DNA of 64,000 nucleotides from Aquanectria penicillioides (GCA_003415625.1 PYIU01000002.1:7502001-7566000); one strand, 5' to 3'; counted from the first letter of the stretch, positions 45,601 through 57,620 are shown. Notes: a model not told the origin generated them from the letters alone. Numbers and translations: made by a program.

Positions 45601-47793
45601 AAAGTTGTCGATGGCTGGGCCACAGATCTCCCACGCTTAGCCACAAAGTTTAGTGGTGCCCTAACCTCACAACACCATTCAATCTATTTCCTCATCCCGC
45701 CGCTCTGTCCTGTGGAGTCTGCAATCTACGGGCAATTCGGGAAATCTCTAGATGGATTGACTTGCTCTGGATTTGATAATTCCAACTGGGACGACTGCGC
45801 TGCCACCGTGACTTTCGAGGATGGTAGTGCATCTACGATAACCTGTAACCACGGCCTTATTGCGGTTGGCTTTGAATCTGGAAATATCCATCTATACAAT
45901 CACCGAACCTTTCAGAAAGATCAAGAGATTACGCACAGCTCCCCCGTTGATTTGCTGCTTCTAGACCCCCTTGGTTCGTTTGTCGCCTCGGCAAGCATTA
46001 AGTATCTGACCGTTAGCGACCTCAAAGGGAATTTACTGTGGAAGAAGCGGCTACGAAGCCGCTGCATCCTTCTCACCTCTACGTCTACCTATATCATGGC
46101 TGTTACTATGGCTGCCCGTGCTTACCACTGGGATATCACCACGGGGGAACAGCTCGAAGAACATCGATATACATATCAGCCCTTCAACTCCATGTCCAGT
46201 TTAAGTTCGGATGGAGTGAAGGCGCCATTCACCGCCTCAATTTCACCGGGGATGGAGCTGCTAGCTCTTGGATATCGATCAGGCCCTATCTCTATTTATG
46301 AACTACAGTCAGACACATGGATTTCCTGGGCCATTGATGATAACTCTCGCAACGTGGCGCAAGTTATTTTTAACCCCAACCCTGAAATCAACCTCTTACT
46401 TGTTGCGTATGATGAGGGCCACTTGACCCTATATGATTCATGGTCTGGAGTTCTCCTTCAATCGCAACCATCGGAGACGCACGCTGTATACATCTCATTA
46501 TCCTGCTCTGCAGATGGCCGAACCTTGGGCACTGTGGATGTTCTTGGTAATCTACAGATATGGGATTTTGAGTCTTTGACCCTCCTCTACCATGTGCTCA
46601 CGCCCAGCCACTCGTTCAGGTTATTAGAGTTCAGCTCGGATGGATTCAATCTGGTAGATACTGCAGAACATGAGATGAAAATATGGGCACCATCGACTCT
46701 CATCAGGAAGACAGTCGAGGAGGAAGCCAGCACAAGTGACCAGGCGGCTGTTATTTCTGTTACTGAAGGTCAGTTCGAGAGTTTTAAATTCGCCAAAATT
46801 CGTTCCATGATTGCACATGAGACTCTGCCAGCAGTATTTAGCGGAAATCATAATGGAGACGTACTCGTCCACCAGCCTGCAGATAGCTATGTGGGCCGAG
46901 TTCTTTATTCACATACTAACTCGGTCGTCAAATGTCTTGCGGTTACAAAGGGTACCATCATTGCTTCTGGCGACATCGCGGGCATCGTTCAGGTCCGACA
47001 GCTCAATGCAGCAAAGTCGTCTACTATAGCGGTTGGACGCCTACTATTCCAAGCTCGTTTCACCACTGCCATACATCAGATACTATTTGATGATACCGGG
47101 AAATACCTTCTTGTTTCCACTCAAGATTCGGATCATGTTTACGATACGAACTCAGGGATGTCAATTGGGTCACTTGCCGCTGCCGAAGAACGTCGTGTTT
47201 GGAGGTGGTTGGTGGTGAATAACGAGGAAGACTCTAGTTCGTTCGCATTGGTGTGTGATCACAGAATGGTCTCATATCCTGCTCATCGCTTCAGCAAAGA
47301 CGCTGCTGAAAACGACTTCAAGCTGGACTATGAGATCGAGGATGGTTTTGTCGAAATAGGCATTGATTTTGCGAATACGGACAAAAATACAGGGTCTCTA
47401 GTCTTGGACATCCGTCAGCAGAATGAATTCATCGTGAATTCATCTGCCTTCGTCTTTAACCTCAGAGGTATATCGAATGACAATCAACCAACAAGTCTGC
47501 GGCCCATTACGACACTTAAAGTGGACTTTTGCTCTCATGTACTCGGAATCAACGCATCAGATCACAGACTGCTATTTCTACATCGAAATTCTTGGGTTTG
47601 CTCCATCGACATGTTCGAAATTGTGCGCCCCGAGTACATTCAACACTTCTTCGTTCCGAGCGAGTTTGTGACCAAAAGTAACGACGTCTTACCTACACGT
47701 GCACCCAGCGACGATGTTATATTTTGCATGTATGATAAAGTGGCCGTGGTAAAAAATGGCCTCAAGTTTCAAGAGGCCAAGACTATCGAGTAA
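42604..47793 (+). CDS. NLR-like protein: alpha/beta-hydrolase + NACHT + WD40-like repeats
   Basis: Exons 42604-42624, 42674-43219, 43292-43342, 43427-43751, 43804-43944, 44019-44485 and 44548-47793 join in phase to 1598 residues. Order: a Ser/Thr-rich lead, a SERAC1/DUF676-like hydrolase domain (LIDLIFVHGLGGDSIKTW; GHSMGG with putative nucleophile Ser198; FFLATPHRGSDYA), a linker, NACHT ATPase (P-loop GPGTGKT residues 428-434; Walker B YWVIDAVDEC around 525-534; IFLTSRKLRD sensor), a winged-helix-like part (VWVVLASRPLSVSELSEAL), and a C-terminal beta-propeller of divergent WD40-like units (LGNLQIWDF, SGNIHLYNH, GHLTLYDSW). Fungal NLR proteins of this build act in non-self recognition and cell death. 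The ligand and downstream partner are unknown. The first, 7-codon exon is the least certain. Confidence 0.85.
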
Positions 47794-48894
47794 TTCACTT
47801 GCGGCTTTCTATCATATCTTTCACTTACCATTGGCACAAACTAGATTTTTCACAAATCTGGCGTCAAGCGCCCCCGTCAGTTTGCGACGCATTCGTTCAC
47901 TTATAGAGAGAATAAGGCACCTTATTAGATTAATTGGCAGGAGATGAATATACCAAGAGAGCATTTCATATATGCGTAAGAAACTATCTTTGAGTATTGA
48001 CGTGAAATAACTGATCAGGATTTCTCGGTAGCGGCATCTTCAAGGAACTTGAAGTTCAGTTGGATAGATAATTGAGATCACCATGTACTGTCTATGTGAT
48101 AGGAACATTTGGTGTCATATAACATAACATACCAAGAAAACTGTAGCTATTCTGTTAGTAGAACAAAGCGTCAGCCAAAACACATAACCACCCAAAAAGA
48201 TATAGGGTAGGCTAGTCTGACTGTTAGAAAGTACAGAACCTAAGGTACCACTTGTTTCGGCAAGGGGGTACCTCCAGTTTTTGCTGAAGTGCTATGGTTC
48301 AATACTGACTTGGTCAGACAGTCGATTCAAGCAGCTGCGAACGACTCGACTGTGTATTAGAGCATCCGATCGGAAGCTTTGGGACTTTCCTAGGAAAGAA
48401 AGGAATAAAATAGAATAATAGGGAGGCAAAGAAAAGTCAGGAATTAAGGAATTTTATATGAATGCATCAGGACTTCCCTCAGAAATCGGAATGCATGAGA
48501 ATTTAAGAATTTCAAGAATGACAATGAATTTGAGAAAACTACCTAATGATTTCTTATCTCTCTATAGTCTCTTTTATCTCTCTTGACCTCCCTTGTAACA
48601 GGTTGGTCCACATTACACTAAACCACCAACTCACTGTGCAGACAAGGAAGCTATATTTAGGGAGTCAATCCCAAGCTTGAGACTTGAAACTACGAATATG
48701 CAGTAGATGGGGAATCATAGCGAGCGAGCCACCCACAGTGCCAATATTGGACACCGCGTCTGAGCTCGTAGTCACTTGTTCAATGATCCTAATGCAGCCA
48801 AGTCATCCATTTCTATGGGCTACTTGATGAGATTTTAACCCACAACTAATTCAATAAAATCGCCATGGATGTTGTATTTTCTCTAACCCTCAAT
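47794..48894. other. Intergenic with LTR-like segment
   Basis: 1.1 kb between converging genes. AT-rich; holds the LTR-like sequence annotated at 48222-48600. No protein-coding gene recognised. Confidence 0.4.
48222..48600 (+). mobile_element. Possible solo LTR of a Copia-type retroelement
   Basis: A 379-bp segment starts TGTTAG and ends TAACA, the inverted ends usual for LTRs, with an AT-rich interior and a pyrimidine-rich 3' end. The bases after it (GGTTGGTCCA) loosely resemble the start of a tRNA primer-binding site. No matching 5-bp target duplication and no internal domain were found, so this is a weak call. Confidence 0.3.
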
Positions 48895-50202
48895 CTAAAC
48901 ACTGGTCGCTCTAGCTTCAATCTTCGCCCAAGCGTCAGCCAAGAATTCCTTGGGTTGGGCAAATTTGAAATCCGGAAGGCGCTTGTTCCATGCATCGTTT
49001 GCGACAGTCCACGAACCCGCCGAAACACTCAGCAAGAAAGCTGTCAGTAGAGGTTTGGCGAAGAACTCCTGGTGTTCCGCTGAGACCGACGGGTGGGAAA
49101 AATCAGGGACCCATGAAGGTTTGGCGGATCCATCCTTCAAATCCTCAATTCTAAGCTTCTCAACCTTGAATGGGCCACCTAAATGAGTGAGATTAGTTAA
49201 AGTTTCTGTAGCATCAAGAATATAAAGCGATAAAAGTGCACGCACGAATTTTCTCCCCAACAGCAATCAGCTGGCCAACTGTAATATCTGCACCCTTAAT
49301 CCCTCCGAATATAGGCCACTCCGTCTCGGACTCGACAGCCTCAACCACAATTTTGGCAAGGTCCTGGATCGTTGTCAAGGTGAATATGTCGTCCTCACCG
49401 CCTTCCCGAATCAAGGCTCGGCGTTGGTGAAAATTTATAGATAACTCAAAGATTTCAAAATGGTTTGCAGATTTGAACGGGAATGTGAAGTAGTTGGTGA
49501 AAAGTCCGGGTTGGAAGAGACAATATTCAAGAACCTTGATCGGAGTGAAGTTAGTTAGTCTGTTGGGGATTACAACCGATGAATCTAATGGCCCACCTTT
49601 TTGTCCTTGTTGATGGCTTCAAGATATTCTCGGATTTCCAGCTTGTAGGCATAGTGATCAAGGTACTTGAAGTGAGATCTGCATCCCGAGTAAGTTGATG
49701 GTTATAGATGTAAATGCGTAATCACTCACGAGCTCCATTCGCAAGGCGCAAACCTCTTTACTCCAGCCTGGACTAGAGCATCAATAAGATGTCTTTGGGC
49801 TGTCGGGTTATCCGAATGCATTTCGTTTATGAACGAAAGGACTGTCTCTACGCCTTCCAGCGCTTGTATCAGTTGCAAATGGTCGTCGTAAGAGACCTTG
49901 ACCCATTTGGCTTGAGGCGGCAACTCATTATCCGTGGCATCCTGTTTGTGTCAGCAATGATAGTTCAGATAATATTTCATGCTATGACTTCGACAGCATT
50001 AAGAAATCATCGACAGACAGGGGAAGAGAAACCTTTCGAGACAAAACGGTAATCTCGTGCTTTCCAGTTGCGATAAGGGCGTCTAGAATCTCTCGTCCAA
50101 CATCTAAAAGTGTTAGTACACAAGCTGTAGGAGAGTAGTATGTGTGAAACGACGCCGGTGTGACATACTGCCTGCTCCGCCAGCGATTGCGATTTTGACC
50201 AT
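48895..50202 (-). CDS. NmrA-like / isoflavone-reductase-like NAD(P)-binding protein
   Basis: Minus-strand exons 50202-50169, 50103-50033, 49941-49730, 49678-49597, 49535-49247 and 49178-48895 join in phase to 323 residues. MVKIAIAGGAGNVGREIL gives the GGxGxxG Rossmann motif split by intron 1; then VLSFINEMHSDNPTAQRHLIDALVQAGVKRFAPCEWSS, the usual NmrA strand/helix, and VLEYCLFQPGLFTNYF. There is no SDR catalytic YxxxK. Such proteins are either NADPH reductases on aromatic substrates or redox-sensing regulators. The start is divergent from a Zn2Cys6 gene (787 bp apart), which may control it (inference). Confidence 0.85.
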
Positions 50203-50989
50203 CTTGTCTACGGGCGATGAATGAATGCGAAGGCTTTTGTGCGTTGGGTGGATTTGGCGTCTTTTGGGCTATTGTAGCTAATTCGAAGGGATGTGGAATT
50301 TTCGGCTGAGGAATGGGTTGGAGAATGGAAGCAAGAATGTCCTGGCTCATATTTATAGCCATCATCCGAGCCTCGGGACTGAATTTGTCTCGGGGTTAGC
50401 GGTGATACCCTGTAGCTGTTTGAAGGGTTCCGCCGCCTGGCCGGAGCGAAAAAGATGGCGTGACTTGGTTTAATTTGAGAATAATTCAGCTAGAATATGG
50501 ATTCTTTAACTCATAACTGTCGTAAATGCATAATTTCAAGATTCCTTGTGGTGATTTCTGATAAGAGGATCTCATTCTCAATTGCACTTGTGATGTAACC
50601 AGAGAATTTGACGTCGTTGACACAATCCTCAATATGAGTGCCACACTAACTCGGTTTCCGGACAAATGTTAGCACACAATGCCTTTCCATTATTTTATTG
50701 CTACATCCTATCCGTATCATCCACCTCCCTTAAATCACTACTTGAAAGTTCAATCCCATTTGTCTGTTTCTGCTAGGAATACAGGCATCTGATGTATGCT
50801 ATGAAAACCAAGCATGTGGACCGTCATCCTCCGCGATGATTGGTTGCTCCCCGCCGGCGAGGCAACGGAGAATCAGCTTCGAGGATTAGTAATACCTCCG
50901 TCGCGCCGGCGGAGGAACGCAATCATGTGTTGTGGTGCTTAGGATGGTGCCGACTCTCGCTGTCCACCAACTGCCCGCATGCTCTTATC
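50203..50989. promoter_or_regulatory. Shared promoter of NmrA-like gene and Zn2Cys6 regulator
   Basis: 0.79 kb between divergent starts. Two similar GC-rich words (CCCGCCGGCGAGG near 50850 and CGCGCCGGCGGAGG near 50905) hold GCCGGC palindromes about 55 bp apart, plausible Zn2Cys6-type sites, but unproven. Confidence 0.3.
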
Positions 50990-53347
50990 ATGGAGAAAGC
51001 AACCTCTTTCAATCAAGGATCATCATTAGATCCGGACCCGAAACGCCGGAAGCTCCGCAAGGGTACATCAAGTTGCTGGGAATGCAAGCGGCGTAAGGCG
51101 CGGTGCACCTTTGCTGCAGCGGTTGATGACGTCTGTGATGGTTGCAAACGCCGTGGCTCGAGGTGCATCACCCAAGACCTTCCCGACCAACCGGTGTCCC
51201 CGGGAAGCAACCGCCATCTCATCGATAGGCTGGGGCATGTCGAGGTTCTTGTTGACCGTCTTATTCGGACGGCTAATAATAACGAACCACGGCCAACTCG
51301 TCCGCGATTGGGAAGTCATGCCGGGACGCAACCAGTATCTCGAGTATCCGAGCCACATGGAAGTATCGGGGGCATCGCAGACTCAGTGCTTCCCAATATT
51401 GACCCGATTGCTGGATATTGCCATTCACATGTTGCCAACTCGGTGAGCCTTTTGCCAACTGGGATACGTGTGCACACGCAATTGACAAAAGAATAGAACG
51501 TTATCTCAAGAGGCGGGCATGCGTACTTGACCCCCCCTTGGATGATGATAACCCCGTCAACACCCTATCTCAGTGCAGTGAACAGCGCTCCATTTTCTGA
51601 CAAATATGATGGTTTGCGCAAAGAACTTCTAGATGCATGGCCTACTCCGCAAGAACTCGACATCATCCTAAGCCTTCCAGTTGAGAAGTCCTCTGCCATA
51701 CGGAGAGTCACCTGGAACCAACCTGATAGCTCAAACGACTTGTCATTTCTATCGCCCCAGCTCCTGCTGCAATTGCCACTTGCCGGCTCTCATCCGGTAT
51801 TAATTGCGCATAGTCTGTTGATTCTAGGCACGTATCTCCAAGGTGTGACACCATCATCCTTGATAGATCTCGAAAGCCTCGGCACGACTCACAAAGACAT
51901 CATGTCTCGTGCCATTGAAAAGGCGCGCAACTTTGTCAACTGCAATGACGAGTTGGTTTCATCCATTGAAGGCATCGAATGCATCATGCTAGAGGCGCTA
52001 TATGAGAACTACTCGGGCAACCTTCGCCGCTCGTGGATTGCAGCCCGTCGGGGCGTGACAATTGCGCAGATGCTGGGGCTTGACAGAGGCGTCAAACCAC
52101 CGTCCCTGCTTGGCTCGAAGCTGAAGCCCGACAACGTCTGGTTTCGTCTCGTTCAACTCGATCGCTATCTCTCCATGACTTTGGGTCTACCCCAGACATC
52201 TCTCGACGAAAGCTTTGCCAACGTAAAAGTTCTGGAGCCTTGCATTGCCTCGGAGCGCATGCAACGGCTCAACTGTGTTGCTGCAGGCCGGCTTTTGCGA
52301 CGCAGCCCTGCGGACTTTTACAACCCGGCCGTAACAAAAGAAATTGACAAATTACTCGAAGACGCTTCGGCATCCTTACCCGCGCAGTGGTGGGTTACTC
52401 CCATCCAGGCCTCATACGATGAGCCAATCGATACTGCCCGTGAAACGATGCGATTTAATAGCCACTTTATGCATTACCATCTCCTGGTGCATTTGCATCT
52501 TCCGTACCTCCTACACCCAGAACCCCAAAATGAATATGAATACAACCGAATGACAGCCATCACGGCCAGTCGTGAGATTCTGTCCAGATTTTTGGCCTTC
52601 CGCACACTTCATGCCACCGGGCATTACTGTCGAGGCGTCCACTTTTTGGCATTTCTTGCAGGTACGGCTTTGAGCCTTGCACATATACGCGACCATAGCC
52701 ATCGCCAGAAAGACATTAGCGGATTTCACTTTTTGGCTCATCAGCGATTGAGCGACCGCGGCCTCTTGGAACACACCTTGCAAGACATGCTGAAGATAGC
52801 GAAGATAACCAGAGATGAAATCGCTACAACTGTAGCCACACTGCTTAAGCATCTGTTGTCTATCGAAGAAGATGCAGCCTCCGGAGGCAATTATGTGGTA
52901 TCTGCTTGTCCGGAAACTGGCAATGAGGAGTCTGGGCATGCCGTGAGACTGAGCGAGAACGGCGATGCCTTGAACATTTATCTTCCGCATATCAAGGCTA
53001 TCAAGATTGAGCGTACTACCAGCCAAGCAAGGTCACTACCAACTTTGCTGAGTCGTGGCCCCAGCCTCAGCGCCGTTCCCCAAGAAGATCCAAATGAGGA
53101 GCAGTGGCAGCTACTAGATGAGGGCAGCATGCACAGCGTTCTAACGAGTCCAATCTGGCATAGTCCGACGTTCGCGCGACTTGTGTCCGTTTCAAATCTC
53201 GATTCCTACAATCATCAACAAGGGTCGTCAATACAAGTTTCAGAGGCTTCAACGTCCCATCAGCCACTCAATACAAACGAGAGGGTTCTGCAGGACGTGG
53301 ATCTGGCGCTATTTGATAGCTTGATTCAGGACCCACCTATATTCTAG
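50990..53347 (+). CDS. Zn2Cys6 fungal transcription factor
   Basis: Two exons, 50990-51442 and 51497-53347, phase 0, 767 residues. The ATG at 50990 directly precedes a basic N-terminus (KRRKLRKG) and the zinc cluster Cys29, 32, 39, 49, 52, 59 (SCWECKRRKARC ... VCDGCKRRGSRC). The ten-residue spacing of the loop is within the family range. A coiled linker (RLGHVEVLVDRLIR) follows, then the middle homology region (IAHSLLILGTYLQG, RSWIAARRGVTIAQMLGLDR, PDNVWFRLVQLDRYLSMTLGLPQ). The C-terminal 150 residues are Ser/Gln-rich and acidic, a likely activation region. Divergent from the NmrA-like gene. Confidence 0.9.
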
Positions 53348-54789
53348 CTAGCATCAAACACCATGAACAGGGCTAGATCTTGGACAACGGTCGTTTTTGC
53401 CTTTAAGCATAAACTATGCTTGTTACTGTCTACTACTGTGCAATATAATACGCCACCTGCTTACTTATTCGAGCTTTCCTTCTGGCTTTAACAGTTGACA
53501 GAAATAACTCTGAAGCTACATAATCTCCAGCCTCTAGCTCATTCAAGTCTTCATCAATTCGAGATTGGCCACCCGGCGAGTTTGTACGCCGCTGCCGTCG
53601 AATGTGGCATATTTCGCTGCAGAAAATGGGTCCTCGGACTGGATTCCGTCTTGTAATCCTTGTCCAGCCTCGTTCTCCCCAAGCATTTCACTGTCAGGAC
53701 CTTCTCGTTCATACAGCTACTGGTGACTATTGACCTTTCCGTCGGATTTACTTTTAATAAACCCAAGATTCATTTTAAAGACTTCAGTCCCTGGCATGGT
53801 CCTCCTCCACCGCGTTAAAAATGTCATGCCGCCGAAGGGGATCATACCGGCTTCCATCATTAGACGTTCCGGCCCCACAGATGTTCGGTAGGTTGCTCTC
53901 AAAGGCATCCATTTTGTGATATCCCTCACTTGAAACATTTATTACATTTCCCTTCGAAATCCAATTTCAGACCTCGGTCAATTTGCTGTCGCCTTTCAGC
54001 AGTCTATGTCCCGGCTAGGCATTGAAATACGTTATCCAAGACTCTGTACCGGAAATCGGTGGTCTAATCTAAGTATTGCAGGTGATCTCACAAACTAAAT
54101 TCCGCAACTCTTCGGATTGAGCGATGCAAATGAAGCCTGTGTGATTTGGCCTGTCTTCGCAGGCACTAAGTCGGATGTGACTAAATACATTGCAGTCAAT
54201 TACCCGTTTTCTACGCTAATAGAACGCTTGTATCTTGGATGGCATTATATTACGTCATTTGAGACAATATATTGCAGCCAACATTAGCGTGAGCTGGAGA
54301 TGACAATATATTGCAGCCAACATTAGCGTGAGCTGGAGATTTGAGACACACCCGGACATTGGATTCGTTTTCTCTCCCATACCCGTGTCTATTTTCCGTA
54401 TTTGACACTGAATGCTCTAATTAGAAATTTCTTTTCATTAGTTAAGATCATACTTTTTTGACATTCCGGGAATGTGGCTCGACAGCTGCAGCAAGAACCA
54501 CACTCAAATTTGGAAAACCCTTCTAGGACTCGACGGCTGATGTCGAACAGGATGCAACAGCGGACGCCCAAGTACGTGTAAGTCTAATACTTCTGTTATC
54601 TTGACTTTCTACCCACTGGGAATTTGATTAGAAAAATCTGGGCGACAAACCTGTAAGAAAGCAGCTTGTAAGCGCGGCCGATGCTGGACTAAGCGGACCA
54701 TGTCCTACATAGATCATTCAACGTCTTCCATAATTTTGTGACCACTTTTGGTAATCTATCTAATGAAAGCTTCTTACTGACATGAAATA
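53348..54789. other. Intergenic with coding-like fragments and a tandem duplication
   Basis: 1.4 kb. The minus strand at about 53540-53940 has two open stretches in different frames that could be remnants of one unrecognised protein. A 39-bp tandem duplication lies at 54263-54340. Around 54540-54720 a plus-strand reading (ATADAQV, intron-like gap, KNLGDKPVRKQ) may be the N-terminus of the permease pseudogene that follows. Confidence 0.35.
54263..54340 (+). repeat. Perfect 39-bp tandem duplication
   Basis: Unit 54263-54301 is repeated exactly at 54302-54340 (begins GACAATATATTGC, ends GAGCTGGAGAT). Both outer flanks also carry TTTGAGACA (54258 and 54340), so the block sits between short direct repeats. 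Probably a replication-slippage or repair product. Confidence 0.85.
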
Positions 54790-55574
54790 GCCGCCCTGTA
54801 TTTCATCGGTGGTGTTCGGGTGACATTTTCGATAGGCATTGCTGCAGGCGGCAACTTTGCTTATTGGTAGGTCTTTGACGGGAGGAGCTCAAAATATGCT
54901 AACAATGGGACACAACGAGTTTTATTGTTACCTGTGTTTTCATGTTTATAGCTGCCGCTGTCATTGCCGAGATTCGCTCATCACTCCCCTTAGCTGGCTC
55001 GATTTATTTGTGGGCTGCTGAGGCTGGCGGTCCGCGATATGGACGGCTATTTGGATTTGTTGTAGCGTGGTGGAGCACAATAGCATAGACAATATTCTGC
55101 ATAAGTGAGTATCAGTTGAATCTTCATCCTTTGAAGCCGACCCTTGTTGACGAAGGCGATGGGCAATACTCAACCTACGGTCAACTATATGTTATCGGTA
55201 TGTTTCTCGTAGATCCCTCCTGAAACCGTCTAAATTGTGGCAGGAAATTACTGTTTTCAATCTAGATTTTCCTTCAGACACGGCCAGAGTTAGGTTTCGT
55301 GCTGTCGAATGGCCTGGCAAGGACGTCATGTTGGCGCTGGCGGCCATCTGGAACCTCTTGCCTCGTAGGTTGCAGTATTCGAATCAGGAGTTCCATGCGC
55401 AACCATGTTCAAGCTCGATATTTCAAGTGGATTTTCTACTTATCCGCCGGATCGGTACATCTCGACTTTGTACTCAATTTGACATGGCTGCCCGTTGCGA
55501 CAAACAAAATCTATGGCTTCCAGTCTGCACAGGACGCATTTCTAACAACGGACAATAGAACCGTGGAATCGTGA
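54790..55574 (+). pseudogene. GABA/amino-acid permease pseudogene (APC family), truncated
   Basis: Segments match fungal GABA-type permeases in order: ALYFIGGVRVTFSIGIAAGG, VIAEIRSSLPLAGSIYLWAA, GGPRYGRLFGFVVAWWST, TVNYMLS, ITVFNLDFPSDTARVRFRAV, and YFKWIFYLSAG up to LTWLPVATNKIYGFQS. Intron-like gaps with GT...AG ends remain between several blocks. Lesions: TGG to TAG in IA(W)TIFC (55086-55088), loss of most of the N-terminus, and a stop at 55572-55574 after which the last third of the transporter is missing. Both W-to-stop changes are G-to-A, the complement of C-to-T. An intact version would carry GABA or amino acids across the membrane. Confidence 0.75.
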
Positions 55575-56071
55575 CGGTTTTCGCGGTTCTCTCATGGTGG
55601 TTTTTCCCAGCAGAACAAATGGCTGCCTAGTCAAAGGATTTTGGAAACGCTTAATGCCGATGAGAGACACGGAGACTAACTCACGCACTTGGACTTGAGA
55701 AAGGAAGTGAGCTGTTTCTGCTTGTCTCCCTCCTGTCATATCAATGTACTAGCTAATAAGTGAGACGGCTTGGAAAATGCGAGCGCCATTGGTCTGCTCG
55801 GAAACGTAATGCTCTAATTGGCTGGCTCATCTCATGATGGAGAAATCATCGCAAAGTGGATCCATCCCACTTGTGTGAATGTGTCATTGCCGCGATCCTT
55901 TAGCTTCAGCGCGAAAGAGAATTATCAACAATACATATATATATAGGACACTTCTCCGGAGTTCAAGCTGAAGACCAAACTCATACTTTATTCCATCCAC
56001 TTTCCTCTCCTAGCTCTCTCTTGAATATAACCCAACAACGTGTTCCCTTGTTTGCTGCATTGCACCTCGCC
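55575..56071. other. Intergenic, promoter of beta-lactamase-like gene
   Basis: 0.5 kb. A TATA-rich stretch (ATATATATA near 55935-55945) lies about 130 bp before the next ATG and is a plausible core promoter element. Confidence 0.4.
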
Positions 56072-57220
56072 ATGGACAAACCAGACATAGAAGGGAGCTT
56101 CCAAGAGGCCATTGACAATGGGAAAATCAACGGTGCAATCATCTGTGCCACGGATGCCGAGGGTCGCTTCGTCTACAACAAGATAATGGGAGAGCGTACC
56201 CTGCTGTCTGGCGAAAAGCGACCGCACCAACTCGATGATGTGCTCTTCGTCGCCTCAGCCACCAAGTTGATGGCGACGATTGCCGCGTTGCAGTGTGTTG
56301 ACGACGGGCTTCTCTCGTTGACGGGCGACCTGTCTTCTGTCGCACCCGAACTTGCGGCCAAGCAGGTCCTAACTGGATTTGCTGAAGATGGCGAGACGCC
56401 ACTGCTCGAGCCGCGGACGCGGCCCGTCACGCTCGAGATGCTGCTCTCGCACAGCTCGGGCCTGACATACTTCTTCCTTGACCCGCCCATTGCCCGTTGG
56501 CGCGAGAAGTTTGCCCCGCGGCCGGCAAATCCTGGCGAAGACGACAAGCTTGCTGTCGAGGAACTCTTTAGCTATCCGCTCAGCTTCCAGCCGGGCTCTG
56601 GCTGGATGTATGGTCCGGGTCTTGACTGGGCCGGCCGTATAGTTGAGCGGGTGACGGGAAAGATGCTCGGCGAGCGCATGCACGAGCGTCTATTTGGCCC
56701 GCTCGGCATCACTGACGCGCAGTTCTATCCGGTGACGCGTGGAGATTTGCGGGAGCGTCTTGTCGATCTGAACCCCGATGACCCCAACGCCGTTGGTCGC
56801 GCTGTTCTAGGCGGTGGCGGCGACATGAATCAGCGCGGCCGAGGAGACTTTGGCGGCCACGGCTTGTTCATGACAGCACCAGACTACCTCAAGGTGATGC
56901 AGTCACTGCTGGCCAACGACGGCAAAATCCTCAAACCAGCCACGGTCGATGCCATGTTTGAGCATCATCTTGGGCCCGACTCTACCGCAGCGCACCAAGC
57001 CGCTCTGGCTAGCCCCGCAGGAGTCTTCTTCCGTGTTGGCACCGAGCCCAACTCCAAGGCGGGATACGGGCTGGGCGGTTTGATTACGCTGGAGAATGTT
57101 GACGGCTGGTACGGCGAGCGTACGCTCACATGGGGTGGTGGCTTGACCTTTGCTTGGTTCATCGACCGGAAAAAACAATCTATGTGGTGTCGGGGCTATT
57201 CAAGCATCACTACCAGTTGA
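56072..57220 (+). CDS. Serine beta-lactamase/transesterase-like protein with C-terminal frameshift
   Basis: Single exon, 382 residues to the first stop. The ATG at 56072 is chosen over the longer ORF, which has no ATG. Class C/LovD-like marks: SxxK as SATK (Ser62-Lys65, nucleophile and base), a Tyr motif in GWMYGPGLDWAG, and the family-VIII WGG motif in LTWGGGLTFAW near the end. Such enzymes hydrolyse esters or amides or transfer acyl groups; no signal peptide is seen. After FIDRKK the frame leaves the family pattern; skipping one A in the A6 run 57170-57175 gives NNLCGVGAIQASLPVDG and continues to a stop at 57315-57317. So either a one-base insertion truncates the protein or the sequence has an error here. 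GC-rich third positions contrast with the neighbours. Confidence 0.8.
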   Translation: MDKPDIEGSFQEAIDNGKINGAIICATDAEGRFVYNKIMGERTLLSGEKRPHQLDDVLFVASATKLMATIAALQCVDDGLLSLTGDLSSVAPELAAKQVLTGFAEDGETPLLEPRTRPVTLEMLLSHSSGLTYFFLDPPIARWREKFAPRPANPGEDDKLAVEELFSYPLSFQPGSGWMYGPGLDWAGRIVERVTGKMLGERMHERLFGPLGITDAQFYPVTRGDLRERLVDLNPDDPNAVGRAVLGGGGDMNQRGRGDFGGHGLFMTAPDYLKVMQSLLANDGKILKPATVDAMFEHHLGPDSTAAHQAALASPAGVFFRVGTEPNSKAGYGLGGLITLENVDGWYGERTLTWGGGLTFAWFIDRKKQSMWCRGYSSITTS

Positions 57221-57620
57221 TGGTGCCGTTGTTGCCCAGCTGAAGCAGACGTTTCGACATGATATATATTACAAGCGAGAGACATGGAAGGAGTCGGTAA
57301 GGGGTACTTCGAGATGAATAGCATCGCGAATCAAGCAAGCTTGTACGTCAATAAAAGCCACGTCTTGACCCAATATCCTCGACGATCCTTCGCTCCCAGA
57401 CAAAGCTTACGTGAGTAATCTGTTGTGGCTGGGTTAGGCTGTGTGGAGACTCAACTTGATGAGACTCTCGGATTTGTAAGCAAGCCAACAACAACTTCAA
57501 CATTGTCAGCTAGGGATCCTGAATCAAAACAAGCGCAGACACCGATCTACCCTATTGTCCTTGGCCCACGCCGCACAAATCAAGTACTATTGGCCTTTCC
57601 TTTCGCAAACCCATGGCACA

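Noticed and set aside
57164..57180. Programmed frameshift heptamer at the A6 run
   Set aside because: The phase needed is +1 and the zero-frame codons (AAA AAA CAA) do not match the X XXY YYZ arrangement of -1 sites; an indel is simpler.
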